From Alistipes sp. ZOR0009 (GTDB taxonomy: Bacteria > Bacteroidota > Bacteroidia > Bacteroidales > ZOR0009), in NCBI RefSeq assembly GCF_000798815.1, contig NZ_JTLD01000035.1, positions 1-54,879 on the forward strand: a stretch of 54,879 nt of DNA, read 5' to 3'. Each line of letters starts with the position of its first letter. Within the stretch, counting starts at the first letter, position 1. A model generated the notes under the pieces. The model was not told the DNA's origin and ran no database searches. It saw only the letters and a program-made list of their open reading frames with translations. The position numbers and the translations under genes are program-made. Of the stretch, positions 34,111 through 42,241 are shown in pieces.

Positions 34111-34551
34111 CTAGTTATGAACGTTCAGCTGGTAACCAGTCTGCATTGTTTGGTATTCCTTAAGATGTCGCGCTTTGTAGTTGGTGGCGTATCCGCTTAG
34201 AAGGCTATAGCGGGTTTTGCAAGCGGGGCACAGCGCAAACAGCTCGTCAACTATATCTATACTTTGGATAGAGGAGGTTAGGCAAGATGGGTTGGTACAA
34301 GTGGCATCGTAGGCGTGAAATCCATCTACCCCATTTATTACAATGACGCCATTGCCTCTGTATCCTACTGGCAGCGCATTGTAGGAGCGTACTTTTAGTG
34401 ATGTTCCGGTGGCTTGAAGCTTAATGTATGCAGGGTCGTTGAGGAATATGGTAAAGTAGACAGGGACGTTTGGGAGCACATTTTTTTCTTCTTTGGCGCA
34501 GCTGAGCATCAGCAGCGTAGCCGCAATTAGGCGAGGGAGTTTTGTTCTCAT
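34111..34551 (-). CDS. Rieske-fold-like lipoprotein with four cysteines
   Basis: 146 residues. The signal ends in a lipobox (LLMLSC, Cys18). The remaining sequence follows a Rieske-like beta fold: strands VPVYFTIFLND, GVIVINGVDGFHAYDATCT, then LCPACKTRYSLLSGYATN and a closing LKEYQ strand. True Rieske centres use CxH and CxxH; here the ligand positions are CTNPSC and CPAC, so four cysteines would bind zinc or iron rather than a classic [2Fe-2S] site. Similar small lipoproteins occur in Bacteroidota with unknown role. Divergent from greA, no operon partner. Confidence 0.6.
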   Translation of the reverse strand: MRTKLPRLIAATLLMLSCAKEEKNVLPNVPVYFTIFLNDPAYIKLQATGTSLKVRSYNALPVGYRGNGVIVINGVDGFHAYDATCTNPSCLTSSIQSIDIVDELFALCPACKTRYSLLSGYATNYKARHLKEYQTMQTGYQLNVHN

Positions 34552-34747
34552 ATTTTTAAAATTGAAGCAATATTAGCAATTATAAGTAGGATATGGTGCT
34601 GGGCGAGTGTTAAAGGAAATTTACTCTCCCTGAAATTAGCCTGAATAGCGGGCTGGATGTGTTAACATCTGTGAATGATGTTGAGCTAAATCGTTGCTTT
34701 TTGGGGAATTTGGAGGTGTTAAAGTGGCGGATAGATTAAAATAAGTG

Positions 34748-34755
34748 TATATTTG
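34748..34755 (+). promoter_or_regulatory. -7 promoter box of greA
   Basis: TATATTTG, exact consensus. Transcription would begin near 34760, at the base of the leader hairpin. Confidence 0.55.
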
Positions 34756-34760
34756 TAAAG

Positions 34761-34798
34761 CGAAAGAGTTCTGGCAGCGTCGGAATTCTTTCGTTTTT
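34761..34798 (+). promoter_or_regulatory. Terminator-like hairpin in the greA leader (candidate attenuator)
   Basis: Stem of 11 pairs with one G-U (CGAAAGAGTTC 34761-34771 with GAATTCTTTCG 34783-34793), 11-nt loop, immediately followed by TTTTT. It lies between the predicted transcription start and the greA ATG (34822), where a terminator could only act on greA's own transcript: the upstream gene is divergent and the previous plus-strand gene already has a terminator. Confidence 0.55.
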
Positions 34799-34821
34799 AT
34801 TTAATCCCAAATTATTTAGCT

Positions 34822-35295
34822 ATGTCAAAAGTCATCTATCTTACGGAGGAAGGTTTTAATAAACTTCGCGAAGATCTTGAACACCTAAAGAGTGTAGAGC
34901 GACCTGCCATAGCTCGTCAGATAGCCGAGGCGCGCGATAAGGGCGACCTTTCGGAGAATGCAGAATACGATGCAGCAAAGGAGGCGCAAGGCCTACTTGA
35001 AATGCGTATTGCTAAACTGGAGGACACCTTTGCCAACGCTCGCATCCTTGACGAGTCTAAAATAGATATCAGCTCTGTACAGATTTTGAATAAGGTTAAA
35101 ATTAAGAACCTTAAGAATAATACTGTAATGCAGTATACCCTTGTCTCCGAAAATGAGGCAAACCTGAAAGAGGGTAAAATATCAATCGGAACGCCTATTG
35201 CCAAAGCACTAATGGGCAAGAAGGTTGGTGATGTGGTTGAAGTGCAAATACCTGCAGGGCTGGTGAACTTCGAAATTGTTGAAATTTCTAGGTAA
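34822..35295 (+). CDS. greA: Transcription elongation factor GreA
   Basis: 157 residues, standard length. The N-terminal antiparallel coiled coil (about 1-75) carries the acidic tip in GDLSENAEYDAAKE, whose Asp and Glu residues enter the RNA polymerase secondary channel and stimulate cleavage of backtracked transcripts. The C-terminal FKBP-like domain ends ALMGKKVGDVVEVQIP. It begins 9 bases before... the HIT gene follows 9 bases after its stop, so they form a unit. Preceded by an unusual hairpin leader. Confidence 0.97.
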   Translation: MSKVIYLTEEGFNKLREDLEHLKSVERPAIARQIAEARDKGDLSENAEYDAAKEAQGLLEMRIAKLEDTFANARILDESKIDISSVQILNKVKIKNLKNNTVMQYTLVSENEANLKEGKISIGTPIAKALMGKKVGDVVEVQIPAGLVNFEIVEISR

Positions 35296-35304
35296 GCAGA
35301 TTCT

Positions 35305-35700
35305 ATGGCTTCTATCTTTTCTAAAATTATTAGTGGCGAAATACCCAGCTACAAGGTAGCCGAGGACGAGAACTATTACGCCTTTTTGGATATTTTCCCA
35401 ATGGCAAAAGGGCATACGTTAGTAGTGCCTAAGATGGAGGTAGATTACTTGTTCGATCTTAGCCCAGAAGTCCTTGCTGGTATGACTTTGTTTGCCCAAA
35501 AGGTTGCAAAAGGGGTTAAAGCGGCCATGCCTTGCAGTCGGGTAGGGGTTGCTGTTTTGGGGTTGGAAGTTCCCCATGCACATATCCACCTAGTGCCCAT
35601 TAATAAGGAGTCAGATCTGGACTTCCGTAAGGAAAAATTAAAGTTGACGAACGAGGAATTTACGGAGATTGCAAAACAGATTTCTGAGCATATAAAGTAA
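35305..35700 (+). CDS. HIT-family hydrolase (HinT type)
   Basis: 131 residues. The histidine triad is in VPHAHIHLVPI, preceded by IFSKIISGEIPSYKV, the usual opening, and DIFPMAKGHTLVVPK. HIT proteins hydrolyse adenosine phosphoramidates or dinucleoside polyphosphates; the exact substrate cannot be read. The normal HxHxHxx pattern is complete. It is 9 bases after greA and ends at a bidirectional terminator. Confidence 0.92.
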   Translation: MASIFSKIISGEIPSYKVAEDENYYAFLDIFPMAKGHTLVVPKMEVDYLFDLSPEVLAGMTLFAQKVAKGVKAAMPCSRVGVAVLGLEVPHAHIHLVPINKESDLDFRKEKLKLTNEEFTEIAKQISEHIK

Positions 35701-35724
35701 AAAGAGGGCTTTGCCCTCTTTTTT
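35699..35724. terminator. Bidirectional terminator between the HIT gene and the GT9 gene
   Basis: Stem AAAGAGGGC / GCCCTCTTT (35701-35709 with about 35713-35721), TTT loop, A-run to the left and T-run to the right. Confidence 0.85.
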
Positions 35725-36760
35725 ATTTTATGATGTTGTCGATTTTTTCGATAATTTGAGAAGGAGTGATGTTGTTCATGCATCTATAGTCTCCCCACAT
35801 GCACTCCTTATTCCCGTAAACGGAACAGGGACGGCAGTCTAATGATAGCTGTACAATATTTTCTTGAGGTTGCTTCCATCCGTAAAATCCAGCGTAAGGG
35901 TGTGTTGCTCCCCATACGGAGACAACGGGTGTTGCGCATAACGAAGCTAGGTGCATGTTTGCTGAATCCATGGAAACCATAACGTCGAGCAGATTCATTA
36001 CTAAGAGCTCTTGTCCTAATTTGATTTTGCCAGCCATCGAAATGGTGTTGGGATACTTTGTTTCCCATTCAGAAAGCAACTTCTGCTCGGAAGCACCTCC
36101 TCCAAAGAGGATTATCTTTGTGCTGGCTTGCAGGCTGAAGTGTTTAACAACCTCTTCCATTTTTTCGGGCGGGTAAATCTTTCCTTTGTGCTGAGCAAAT
36201 GGGGCGATACCAATCCACTTACCCTGTTTTAATCCCGTAATGGTAAGTATTTGTTCGGTTAACTGTTCTTCCCTTGGGAATATGGTATCAAACTCAATGT
36301 TGATAGGAAATCCAGCTCGCTTAAAAGTGTTGGCGTACCGTTCGAAAGTGCTCGGTAGCTGTTTAAATTCTTTTTTAGGATATTCGGTTAGCTCTTTTTT
36401 TTCTTGTCTTCCTTTGTCGATGACAACAAAAGGAGTTCCTGTTAGTCTAAAAAGAATTTTAAGTAGCTTCGAGAAGATAACATTATGCAGGTCGATAACG
36501 ACATCCCACTTTTCCAAGTTGTTCAACTTCCTAAAAAAACGAAGAAAATCAACGATTCCTTTCCTCCCTTTTCTGATTTCTGGGCCAACAAAATTTACTC
36601 CAATTTTATCAAAAATCGGTTTTACCCAAGGTTTTGAAACAACTGTTATTTCGGCATTGGGATATTGGCTTTTAATAGAGATAATGACAGGTACTGTCAT
36701 TGCGACATCCCCCAGTGCCGATAATCGGATAACTAATATTTTAATTGGTCGCTGACTCAT
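35723..36760 (-). CDS. Family 9 glycosyltransferase (LPS heptosyltransferase-like)
   Basis: 345 residues. Two Rossmann-like halves: N-terminal KILVIRLSALGDVAMTVPVI with the catalytic Asp of the LGD motif, VVIDLHNVIFSKL, and C-terminal WIGIAPFAQHKGKIYP (acceptor/Kdo-binding region), IILFGGGASEQ, MDSANMHLASLCATPVVSVWGATHP for nucleotide-sugar binding. A Cys-rich segment near the end (LDCRPCSVYGNKECMWGDYRCMNN) is typical of GT9 enzymes. It probably adds heptose or a related sugar to lipopolysaccharide core. Same strand as DUF4254, a frequent neighbour, though each has its own promoter here. Confidence 0.88.
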   Translation of the reverse strand: MSQRPIKILVIRLSALGDVAMTVPVIISIKSQYPNAEITVVSKPWVKPIFDKIGVNFVGPEIRKGRKGIVDFLRFFRKLNNLEKWDVVIDLHNVIFSKLLKILFRLTGTPFVVIDKGRQEKKELTEYPKKEFKQLPSTFERYANTFKRAGFPINIEFDTIFPREEQLTEQILTITGLKQGKWIGIAPFAQHKGKIYPPEKMEEVVKHFSLQASTKIILFGGGASEQKLLSEWETKYPNTISMAGKIKLGQELLVMNLLDVMVSMDSANMHLASLCATPVVSVWGATHPYAGFYGWKQPQENIVQLSLDCRPCSVYGNKECMWGDYRCMNNITPSQIIEKIDNIIK

Positions 36761-36789
36761 TCAAAAAAGGTCGATTTGTAAATAGGGTG

Positions 36790-36797
36790 CAAATGTA
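36790..36797 (-). promoter_or_regulatory. -7 promoter box of the GT9 gene
   Basis: Reads TACATTTG on the minus strand, exact consensus, 29 bases before the ATG. Confidence 0.5.
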
Positions 36798-36891
36798 CAA
36801 AAAGTCGATTGTCGATGAAAACAAAAAAGAGATGGAATATAGAATGAGTTTTAAATATTTACATGATAAAGAAAGCTAATCATGTAAGTTA

Positions 36892-36917
36892 GTAGAGGTT
36901 TTTTTGAAAACCTCTAC
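36892..36917 (-). terminator. Terminator after the DUF4254 gene
   Basis: Perfect 11-bp stem GTAGAGGTTTT / AAAACCTCTAC (36892-36902 with 36907-36917), TTTG loop, beginning 9 bases past the stop of the minus-strand gene. Confidence 0.75.
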
Positions 36918-36926
36918 CACTTTATT

Positions 36927-37532
36927 CTATTTCTTTGCGTAAAGAACGGGATTTAAAGATGGATCGTTGTACATCTTCATCTGCTTGTAAACCTTCATGT
37001 ATCGTCTTCCTGCTTCGATATCGGCAATAAGCTGGTCGATGGCGCTGGATAAATCAACGCGCTGCTCAAGTAGAATGTTTAACTTTTTAGTGCATTGTTC
37101 TATATGGGCGCTATCCGAATCGGTTCGGTTAACTTCCTGCTGCATGTGGTAAATCTTAAGAGCAAGAATTGATAACCTGTCGATAGCCCATGCTGGACTT
37201 TCTGTGTTAATGACAGCGTTATCTAGAGGCTTGATAGCGGCATATTTTTCGAAGAAGTAGCTGTCTATCATTTCTACCAAATCGGTGCGGTCTTGATTGG
37301 ATTTGTCAATCCTTCTTTTAAGTGCTAATGCCTCTACCGGGTCGATGTTGGGGTCGCGAATAATATCTTCCAAATGCCACTGAACAGCATCAATTCTGTT
37401 TTTGAGGTATAGGACGTATTCGATGGTTTGTTGTTCGTATGGATTTACAAATTCGCTGTCAACATGGTCTGCAATGTGATAATTTTCAACACACTGGTCG
37501 AATAATTTATTGCATAGTGCGCTAAACTCCAT
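36927..37532 (-). CDS. DUF4254 protein
   Basis: 201 residues, all-helical, rich in charged residues and without signal or membrane segment. Recognisable features of the DUF4254 family are HLEDIIRDPNIDPVEALALKRRID in pieces, QDRTDLVEMID and AWAIDRLSILALKIYHM. The function is unknown; the family sits beside LPS glycosyltransferases of family 9 in many Bacteroidota, as here, which suggests a cytoplasmic role in envelope glycan assembly. Promoter -7 box at 37559-37566. Confidence 0.8.
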   Translation of the reverse strand: MEFSALCNKLFDQCVENYHIADHVDSEFVNPYEQQTIEYVLYLKNRIDAVQWHLEDIIRDPNIDPVEALALKRRIDKSNQDRTDLVEMIDSYFFEKYAAIKPLDNAVINTESPAWAIDRLSILALKIYHMQQEVNRTDSDSAHIEQCTKKLNILLEQRVDLSSAIDQLIADIEAGRRYMKVYKQMKMYNDPSLNPVLYAKK

Positions 37533-37558
37533 AGTAGTAAGGATTATAGTTTGGTAAA

Positions 37559-37566
37559 CAAAAGTA
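37559..37566 (-). promoter_or_regulatory. -7 promoter box of the DUF4254 gene
   Basis: Reads TACTTTTG on the minus strand, exact consensus, 27 bases before the ATG. Confidence 0.5.
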
Positions 37567-37629
37567 GCTTATTCTAAGACAAACGCAAATTTGAAATTTC
37601 ACTTTTGTTGTAATTGGAATGGATTAGGC

Positions 37630-38178
37630 TTATTTCAAACGTTTGGGGTTTTTGCTAATAAACTCAGTCCAGCTATTGTACTTATTGTCTGGGATTGGAG
37701 AGGATGACTGAAAGTGATGGCATACAGCAATTCCCAATGCATCGGTCGCATCAAAGGTTGATTCAGGAAGTTCTTTTTCTTTTAAAATACTTTTAAGCAT
37801 TGCGGCTACTTGCTCTTTAGAAGAGGCTCCTTGACCCGTGATTGCCATCTTAACTTTACGAGGAGAATATTCAAATATTGGCATCTGACGGGCAAGTGCT
37901 GCAGCCATGGCTACTCCTTGGGCTCGTCCTAATTTTAGCATGGATTGCACATTTTTGCCATAGAATGGGGCTTCGATGGCTAGCTCATCAGGATGATATT
38001 GGTCGATAATGGACGTTACTTTTTCAAAAATCTTTCCCAACTTAAGGTAGTGATCTCCCATTTTTTTTAGATCGATAACCCCCATGCAAACCAACTTTAT
38101 TTTTTGTTGGTTAACTGCAATTATGCCATAACCCATTAAGTTTGTTCCAGGATCGATTCCTAAAATTATTTTTTCCAC
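37630..38178 (-). CDS. ruvC: Holliday junction resolvase RuvC
   Basis: 182 residues from GTG 38178, 4 bases after the EamA stop. An in-frame ATG at 38223 lies inside the EamA gene and would add 15 residues before the conserved first strand; the GTG is preferred. Catalytic acids are visible: Asp in ILGIDPGTNLMGYG, Glu in LAIEAPFYGKN, and the C-terminal Asp cluster in FDATDALGIAVCH. RuvC cuts four-way junctions resolved by RuvAB during recombination repair. The tail after residue 160 is longer than the family core. Last gene of the DUF4286-EamA-ruvC unit. Confidence 0.93.
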   Translation of the reverse strand: MEKIILGIDPGTNLMGYGIIAVNQQKIKLVCMGVIDLKKMGDHYLKLGKIFEKVTSIIDQYHPDELAIEAPFYGKNVQSMLKLGRAQGVAMAAALARQMPIFEYSPRKVKMAITGQGASSKEQVAAMLKSILKEKELPESTFDATDALGIAVCHHFQSSSPIPDNKYNSWTEFISKNPKRLK

Positions 38179-38182
38179 GATT

Positions 38183-39070
38183 TTAATTTTTTGAGAAAAC
38201 GTTATCCTTCTGTTGGTATCCAATGCCTGCTACTATGAGAAGTAAACCTAAAATAGTAGTCGTTTTTATTTCTTCTCCGGCTATAAAGTGGATGAAAATT
38301 AACGATATAAATGGAATGAGGTATATCATGAGGCCTATTTTTGCTGCTGATTTAGCGTATTTCAGCGCTTTTAACCAGAATAAGAAGCTGATTCCCATTT
38401 CAAAAATGCCGATATAAATGCTGCTAAATATTGCTGTTGTTGAGTAACTGTAAAAGTTTGGGATGAAGAGAGAGATCAGAAGAAGGTATGCGACTGAAAA
38501 TCCAAAGTTAGTAAAAAGCTTAATAACAATGTCTCTAGTGTCTTTTACATTAACGATCCAGTATAAACTCCAAATGATAGAACTTGATAGTGCGAGTATA
38601 ATTCCAACGGGATTCGAATTTTCAAAGATATTTAGATGTCCTTGAGATGAAATGACAGTAACCCCCGCAAAGCAGATTATTAAGCTAGTTAGCGTTGTCC
38701 TGGGTAACTTTTGGTGAAGTAAAGGTACTGCAAGTAGGGCTAAAATTAGCGGCCAAATCTGATTTATGGGTTGTGCGACCTGTGCTGGAAGTAAGGTGTA
38801 TGCTTTAAATAGAATCAAGTAGTATAAGAACGGATTAAAAAACCCCATTAGAGCAGATCGTAATAGGTCTTCTTTAGTTTGACTAAACATCTTTTGAATT
38901 CCAACCAAAGGAACCATTGCTCCCATAATTATAAAGGAGGTGAGCGATGCTAAGAGTAGGATTTGAGGAATTGAGCAATGTTTAAGGGCTATTTTAAAAG
39001 CTGTCGCAACCGTGCTCCAGAAAAGGATTGTTATCGATGCAAAAAGAATGCTCTTTGTGGCGTTGCTCAT
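38183..39070 (-). CDS. EamA-family (DMT superfamily) transporter
   Basis: 295 residues with ten membrane helices in two EamA repeats (about 8-140 and 150-290). Typical features are the opening ILFASITILFWSTVATAFKIAL, QPINQIWPLILALLAVPLL, and the second repeat beginning GIILALSSSIIWSLYWI. DMT members carry metabolites such as amino acids or nucleotide precursors; substrate unknown. Starts 6 bases after the DUF4286 gene ends and leads into ruvC, so cotranscribed. Confidence 0.85.
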   Translation of the reverse strand: MSNATKSILFASITILFWSTVATAFKIALKHCSIPQILLLASLTSFIIMGAMVPLVGIQKMFSQTKEDLLRSALMGFFNPFLYYLILFKAYTLLPAQVAQPINQIWPLILALLAVPLLHQKLPRTTLTSLIICFAGVTVISSQGHLNIFENSNPVGIILALSSSIIWSLYWIVNVKDTRDIVIKLFTNFGFSVAYLLLISLFIPNFYSYSTTAIFSSIYIGIFEMGISFLFWLKALKYAKSAAKIGLMIYLIPFISLIFIHFIAGEEIKTTTILGLLLIVAGIGYQQKDNVFSKN

Positions 39071-39076
39071 TTTATG

Positions 39077-39388
39077 CTACTCAATTATTTTCATAACAGT
39101 TTTGAAGTAGTAGACCGCATTGGGGAAAAGTTCAGGAATCTGTTTTTCAAGAGCCGAGTGGCAAAGCGAATCGTAGATAAGGCTTTGCTGTGGGTCGCTG
39201 ATTCGGATTTGAAGGGAATAGGTTAAGTCGTTTTCACCTCCTTGTAAAAGAACTCGGGTGAGTAGGTGACTTTTGCACACTCCAGAGTTTAATACAAAAG
39301 GGATGTAGTCTTTTTGTAGCCATTCAAGCCATGCTAAATCAACTTTTTTGTCGACGCTAAAGGTTGTGTTGATGATAAATCCAGCCAT
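39077..39388 (-). CDS. DUF4286 protein
   Basis: 103 residues. Family features are the N-terminal strand GFIINTTFSVDKKVDLAWLEWL, a middle CKSHLLTRVL, and the C-terminal LFPNAVYYFKTVMKII. It is a small ferredoxin-like alpha/beta protein of unknown function, common in Bacteroidota. No signal peptide. First of a three-gene unit with EamA and ruvC; separated from serS by a terminator. Confidence 0.78.
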   Translation of the reverse strand: MAGFIINTTFSVDKKVDLAWLEWLQKDYIPFVLNSGVCKSHLLTRVLLQGGENDLTYSLQIRISDPQQSLIYDSLCHSALEKQIPELFPNAVYYFKTVMKIIE

Positions 39389-39415
39389 AAAAGTATTTTT
39401 CGGTGTCTAGAAAAA

Positions 39416-39443
39416 AGGCACATCGTACACAAACGATGTGCCT
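39416..39443 (-). terminator. Terminator of serS
   Basis: Perfect 11-bp stem AGGCACATCGT / ACGATGTGCCT (39416-39426 with 39433-39443), followed on the minus strand by TTTTTT. Confidence 0.88.
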
Positions 39444-39467
39444 ACATATTTAACTCAATAATTGTTG

Positions 39468-40745
39468 CTAGCAAATGTATTCGAATCCTGTATAAGGTTG
39501 TAAAGCCTTCGGAATTCTGATGCCTTTTTCTGTTTGGTTGTTTTCAAGTAGTGCTGCGACAATACGGGGAAGAGCAAGGGAACTTCCGTTAAGCGTGTGC
39601 GCAAGCTGTGTTTTCTTATCTCCATCGTCTTTGAAGCGAAGTTTAAGCCTATTTGACTGAAAACTTTCGAAATTTGAAACGGAAGAGACCTCTAGCCAAC
39701 GTTCTTGTGCTGCAGAGTATACCTCAAAATCAAATGTTAGCGCAGAGGTGAAGCTCATGTCTCCGCCGCAAAGTCTTAGAATTCGATATGGGAGTTCTAA
39801 CTTTTTTACGATGTTTTCAACGTGGGCAACCATTCCTTCTAAAGCTTTGTAAGACTCGTCGGGATGTGCAACTTGAACTATTTCAACCTTGTCAAATTGG
39901 TGTAGACGGTTTAGTCCACGTACGTCTTTGCCGTATGATCCCGCTTCTCTGCGGAAGCAAGGCGTGTAGGCCGTCATTTTTACGGGTAATTCTTTAGCGT
40001 TTAGAATTACATCTCTAAATATGTTTGTAACAGGAACTTCGGCGGTCGGTATCAGGTAGAAGTTATCTGTTGTAGCATGGTACATCTGACCTTCCTTGTC
40101 AGGAAGCTGACCCGTTCCAAAACCAGATGCTTCATTCACCATAAGGGGGGGCATAACTTCGGTGTAGCCTGCTGCTGTGTTTTCGTCTAGGAAAAATGCA
40201 ATTAGCGCACGTTGTAGTTTGGCTCCTTGGCCTTTGTAAACAGGGAATCCAGCACCGGTAAGCTTCACTCCGAGTTCAAAATCAATGATATCGTACTTCT
40301 TGGTTAGCTCCCAGTGAGGAAGTGTGTTGTCTTTATTCAAGTTGGGCTTTTCACCGCCTTCCCGAACCACTTGGTTGTCTTCTGGAGTTCTTCCGGCCGG
40401 AACTTGTTCGCTAGGGAAGTTTGGTAGAAGCACTATTTTTTGATCTAAAAGAGATTCTACTTCCGAAAGGCGATCCTGCATTTCTTTTGTAGCCTCTTTC
40501 ATGTCCAGCGTCTTTTGCTTAAGGGTATTTGCTTCAAGCTGCTTCCCTTGGCTGAACATCACCCCAATTTGGCGCGATATGTTGTTCATTTCTGCAAGGT
40601 TGGCGTCCACCTTGGCTTGTGTTGCTTTGCGCTCGTCGTCTAAGGCGATTATCTCATCAACAATTGTTGTCGCATCAAACCCCTTAACCGCAAGTCGTTT
40701 AATGGTTTGATCCTTGTCTTCTCGAATTTGTTTGAGGGTTAGCAT
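39468..40745 (-). CDS. serS: Serine-tRNA ligase
   Basis: 425 residues. N-terminal tRNA-binding coiled coil (about 28-105), then the class II catalytic core: motif 2 FRREAGSYGKDVRGLNRLHQF, TAEVPVTNIF for serine binding, and motif 3 LNGSSLALPRIVAALLEN. It charges tRNA-Ser and also supplies Ser-tRNA for selenocysteine where present. Length and motifs are normal. Transcribed on its own: rpmA terminator upstream and a strong terminator downstream. Confidence 0.97.
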   Translation of the reverse strand: MLTLKQIREDKDQTIKRLAVKGFDATTIVDEIIALDDERKATQAKVDANLAEMNNISRQIGVMFSQGKQLEANTLKQKTLDMKEATKEMQDRLSEVESLLDQKIVLLPNFPSEQVPAGRTPEDNQVVREGGEKPNLNKDNTLPHWELTKKYDIIDFELGVKLTGAGFPVYKGQGAKLQRALIAFFLDENTAAGYTEVMPPLMVNEASGFGTGQLPDKEGQMYHATTDNFYLIPTAEVPVTNIFRDVILNAKELPVKMTAYTPCFRREAGSYGKDVRGLNRLHQFDKVEIVQVAHPDESYKALEGMVAHVENIVKKLELPYRILRLCGGDMSFTSALTFDFEVYSAAQERWLEVSSVSNFESFQSNRLKLRFKDDGDKKTQLAHTLNGSSLALPRIVAALLENNQTEKGIRIPKALQPYTGFEYIC

Positions 40746-40772
40746 GTGAGATATAGTTTATGTAAATTAAAA

Positions 40773-40812
40773 TCTCCTGTTTCTGCAAACAAAGTTGCAA
40801 AAAAACAGGAGA
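40773..40812 (-). terminator. Terminator after rplU-rpmA
   Basis: Perfect 10-bp stem TCTCCTGTTT / AAACAGGAGA (40773-40782 with 40803-40812) enclosing a smaller hairpin TGCAA / TTGCA, followed on the minus strand by TTTTAATT. It sits in the serS leader. Confidence 0.75.
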
Positions 40813-40842
40813 TCATAATAAGTTATTGTCGTAAATCTTTAC

Positions 40843-41103
40843 CTACTCAGCAGAAATAGGTTCGATGTTTACGAATGACTTGTTGTCTTTTTTTCTGAAA
40901 GAAACAACACCGTCGATAAGCGCAAACAAGGTGTGATCTTTACCCATACCTACGTTAAGACCTGGGTAATGGCGTGTACCTCTTTGGCGAACGATGATGT
41001 TACCAGCCTTTGCAGTTTGACCTCCGAAAAGTTTAAGACCTAGTCTTTTACTTTCCGATTCTCTACCGTTTCTCGAACTACCGGCACCTTTTTTGTGAGC
41101 CAT
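40843..41103 (-). CDS. rpmA: 50S ribosomal protein L27
   Basis: 86 residues. [20 protein letters not shown] is the conserved N-terminus reaching the peptidyl transferase centre; no N-terminal cleavage extension of the Firmicutes kind is present. [15 protein letters not shown] and [12 protein letters not shown] follow. Cotranscribed with rplU, 20 bases upstream. Confidence 0.97.
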   Translation of the reverse strand: MAHKKGAGSSRNGRESESKRLGLKLFGGQTAKAGNIIVRQRGTRHYPGLNVGMGKDHTLFALIDGVVSFRKKDNKSFVNIEPISAE

Positions 41104-41123
41104 TGTCTTACTACTTTAAAAAG

Positions 41124-41435
41124 TTACGCAATAATATCTTCTACTAAAATTTGAGAAAGGTATGAACGGTGTCCATTACACTTTTTGTAACCCTTTCTTC
41201 TCTTTTTCTTAAATACGATAACCTTATCGCCCTTAAGATGAGAAAGAATTTTAGCATTAACTTTGGCGCCTTCTACTGCAGGTGCACCAATTTTAACCTG
41301 TCCGTCATTGTCGACTAGCAGTACACGATCGAAGCTAACTTGGGTTCCTTCGTCACCCTTGAGACGGTTAACGTAAAGCTTCTGATCTTTTTGTACTTTG
41401 AACTGCTGTCCTGCGATTTCTACGATTGCGTACAT
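41124..41435 (-). CDS. rplU: 50S ribosomal protein L21
   Basis: 103 residues. YAIVEIAGQQFKVQKDQKLYVNRL is the family opening; VIVFKKKRRKGYKKCNGHRS is the 23S rRNA-binding loop near the C-terminus. First gene of rplU-rpmA, with promoter -7 box at 41473-41480. Confidence 0.97.
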   Translation of the reverse strand: MYAIVEIAGQQFKVQKDQKLYVNRLKGDEGTQVSFDRVLLVDNDGQVKIGAPAVEGAKVNAKILSHLKGDKVIVFKKKRRKGYKKCNGHRSYLSQILVEDIIA

Positions 41436-41472
41436 CGGTTCAGTTTAATTTGTACTATATCAATTCGAACGG

Positions 41473-41480
41473 CAAAAGTA
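41473..41480 (-). promoter_or_regulatory. -7 promoter box of rplU-rpmA
   Basis: Reads TACTTTTG on the minus strand, exact consensus, 38 bases before the ATG. Confidence 0.5.
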
Positions 41481-41635
41481 GCAATAATGAATTAGATGTG
41501 CAAAATATGGAGGATTATTTTTTGAAGAATTCTTTAAATCTTACTTAAAAAAGTGGCATTCTTCTCAAACTAGATATAATTAAATTAATTACCTTAGCAC
41601 CAGTATAAATGGTGTTTTAAAGAATTTCCGAGAGG

Positions 41636-42241
41636 ATGCAGAAAGTTAAACTAAACGTACTAGGTATCTCGTACAGCCAAACTCAATCTGGCGCTTATGC
41701 TCTTGTCCTATCAGAAGAAGAGGGCCTGCGGCGTATACCTATTATAATTGGAGGGTTTGAAGCCCAGTCTATTGCTATTCATTTAGAGGGGTTAACACCT
41801 CCACGGCCGCTTACCCACGATCTTTTCTTATCCTTTGCAAGTTCGTTCAATATTGAGTTGCTCGAGGTGAATATTTATAGGCTTGAGGATGGTGTCTTTT
41901 ATTCGCAGCTGGTGTGCTTTAATGGGGAAAAGGAGATAGTTATAGACTCTAGAACAAGTGATGCTATTGCGCTTGCACTAAGATTCAAGTGCCCGATTTT
42001 TACATTTCCCGAAATCGTAGACCGGGCTGGTGTGTATATCGATGAGGATGGATCGGAAGGAGAGGAGGCGGCTTCTATTACTTCGGATACTTCTGAAACG
42101 GTAGATTATCATGATAGCGAGTATGAAACAATGAGCATTGAGTCTTTGAATAGCCTGCTTCAGGAAGCTGTTGATATGGAAGATTATGAAAAGGCCTCAT
42201 ATATTCGTGATGAAATTCAGAAAAGGAGCAGAATGGAATAG
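41636..42241 (+). CDS. Bifunctional nuclease (DUF151) with C-terminal UVR domain
   Basis: 201 residues. The BFN domain (1-135) has the family blocks LVLSEEEGLRRIPIIIGGFEAQSIA, LTHDLFLSFASSFNI and DSRTSDAIALALRFKCPIF. After an acidic linker (about 140-165) comes a UVR motif, SLNSLLQEAVDMEDYEKASYIRDEIQ, like the UvrB/UvrC interaction helix pair, here given in two parts by the family. DUF151 proteins show nuclease activity in plants and Thermotoga; this fusion is the usual Bacteroidota architecture. The role is probably in nucleic acid metabolism but is unproven. Confidence 0.85.
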   Translation: MQKVKLNVLGISYSQTQSGAYALVLSEEEGLRRIPIIIGGFEAQSIAIHLEGLTPPRPLTHDLFLSFASSFNIELLEVNIYRLEDGVFYSQLVCFNGEKEIVIDSRTSDAIALALRFKCPIFTFPEIVDRAGVYIDEDGSEGEEAASITSDTSETVDYHDSEYETMSIESLNSLLQEAVDMEDYEKASYIRDEIQKRSRME

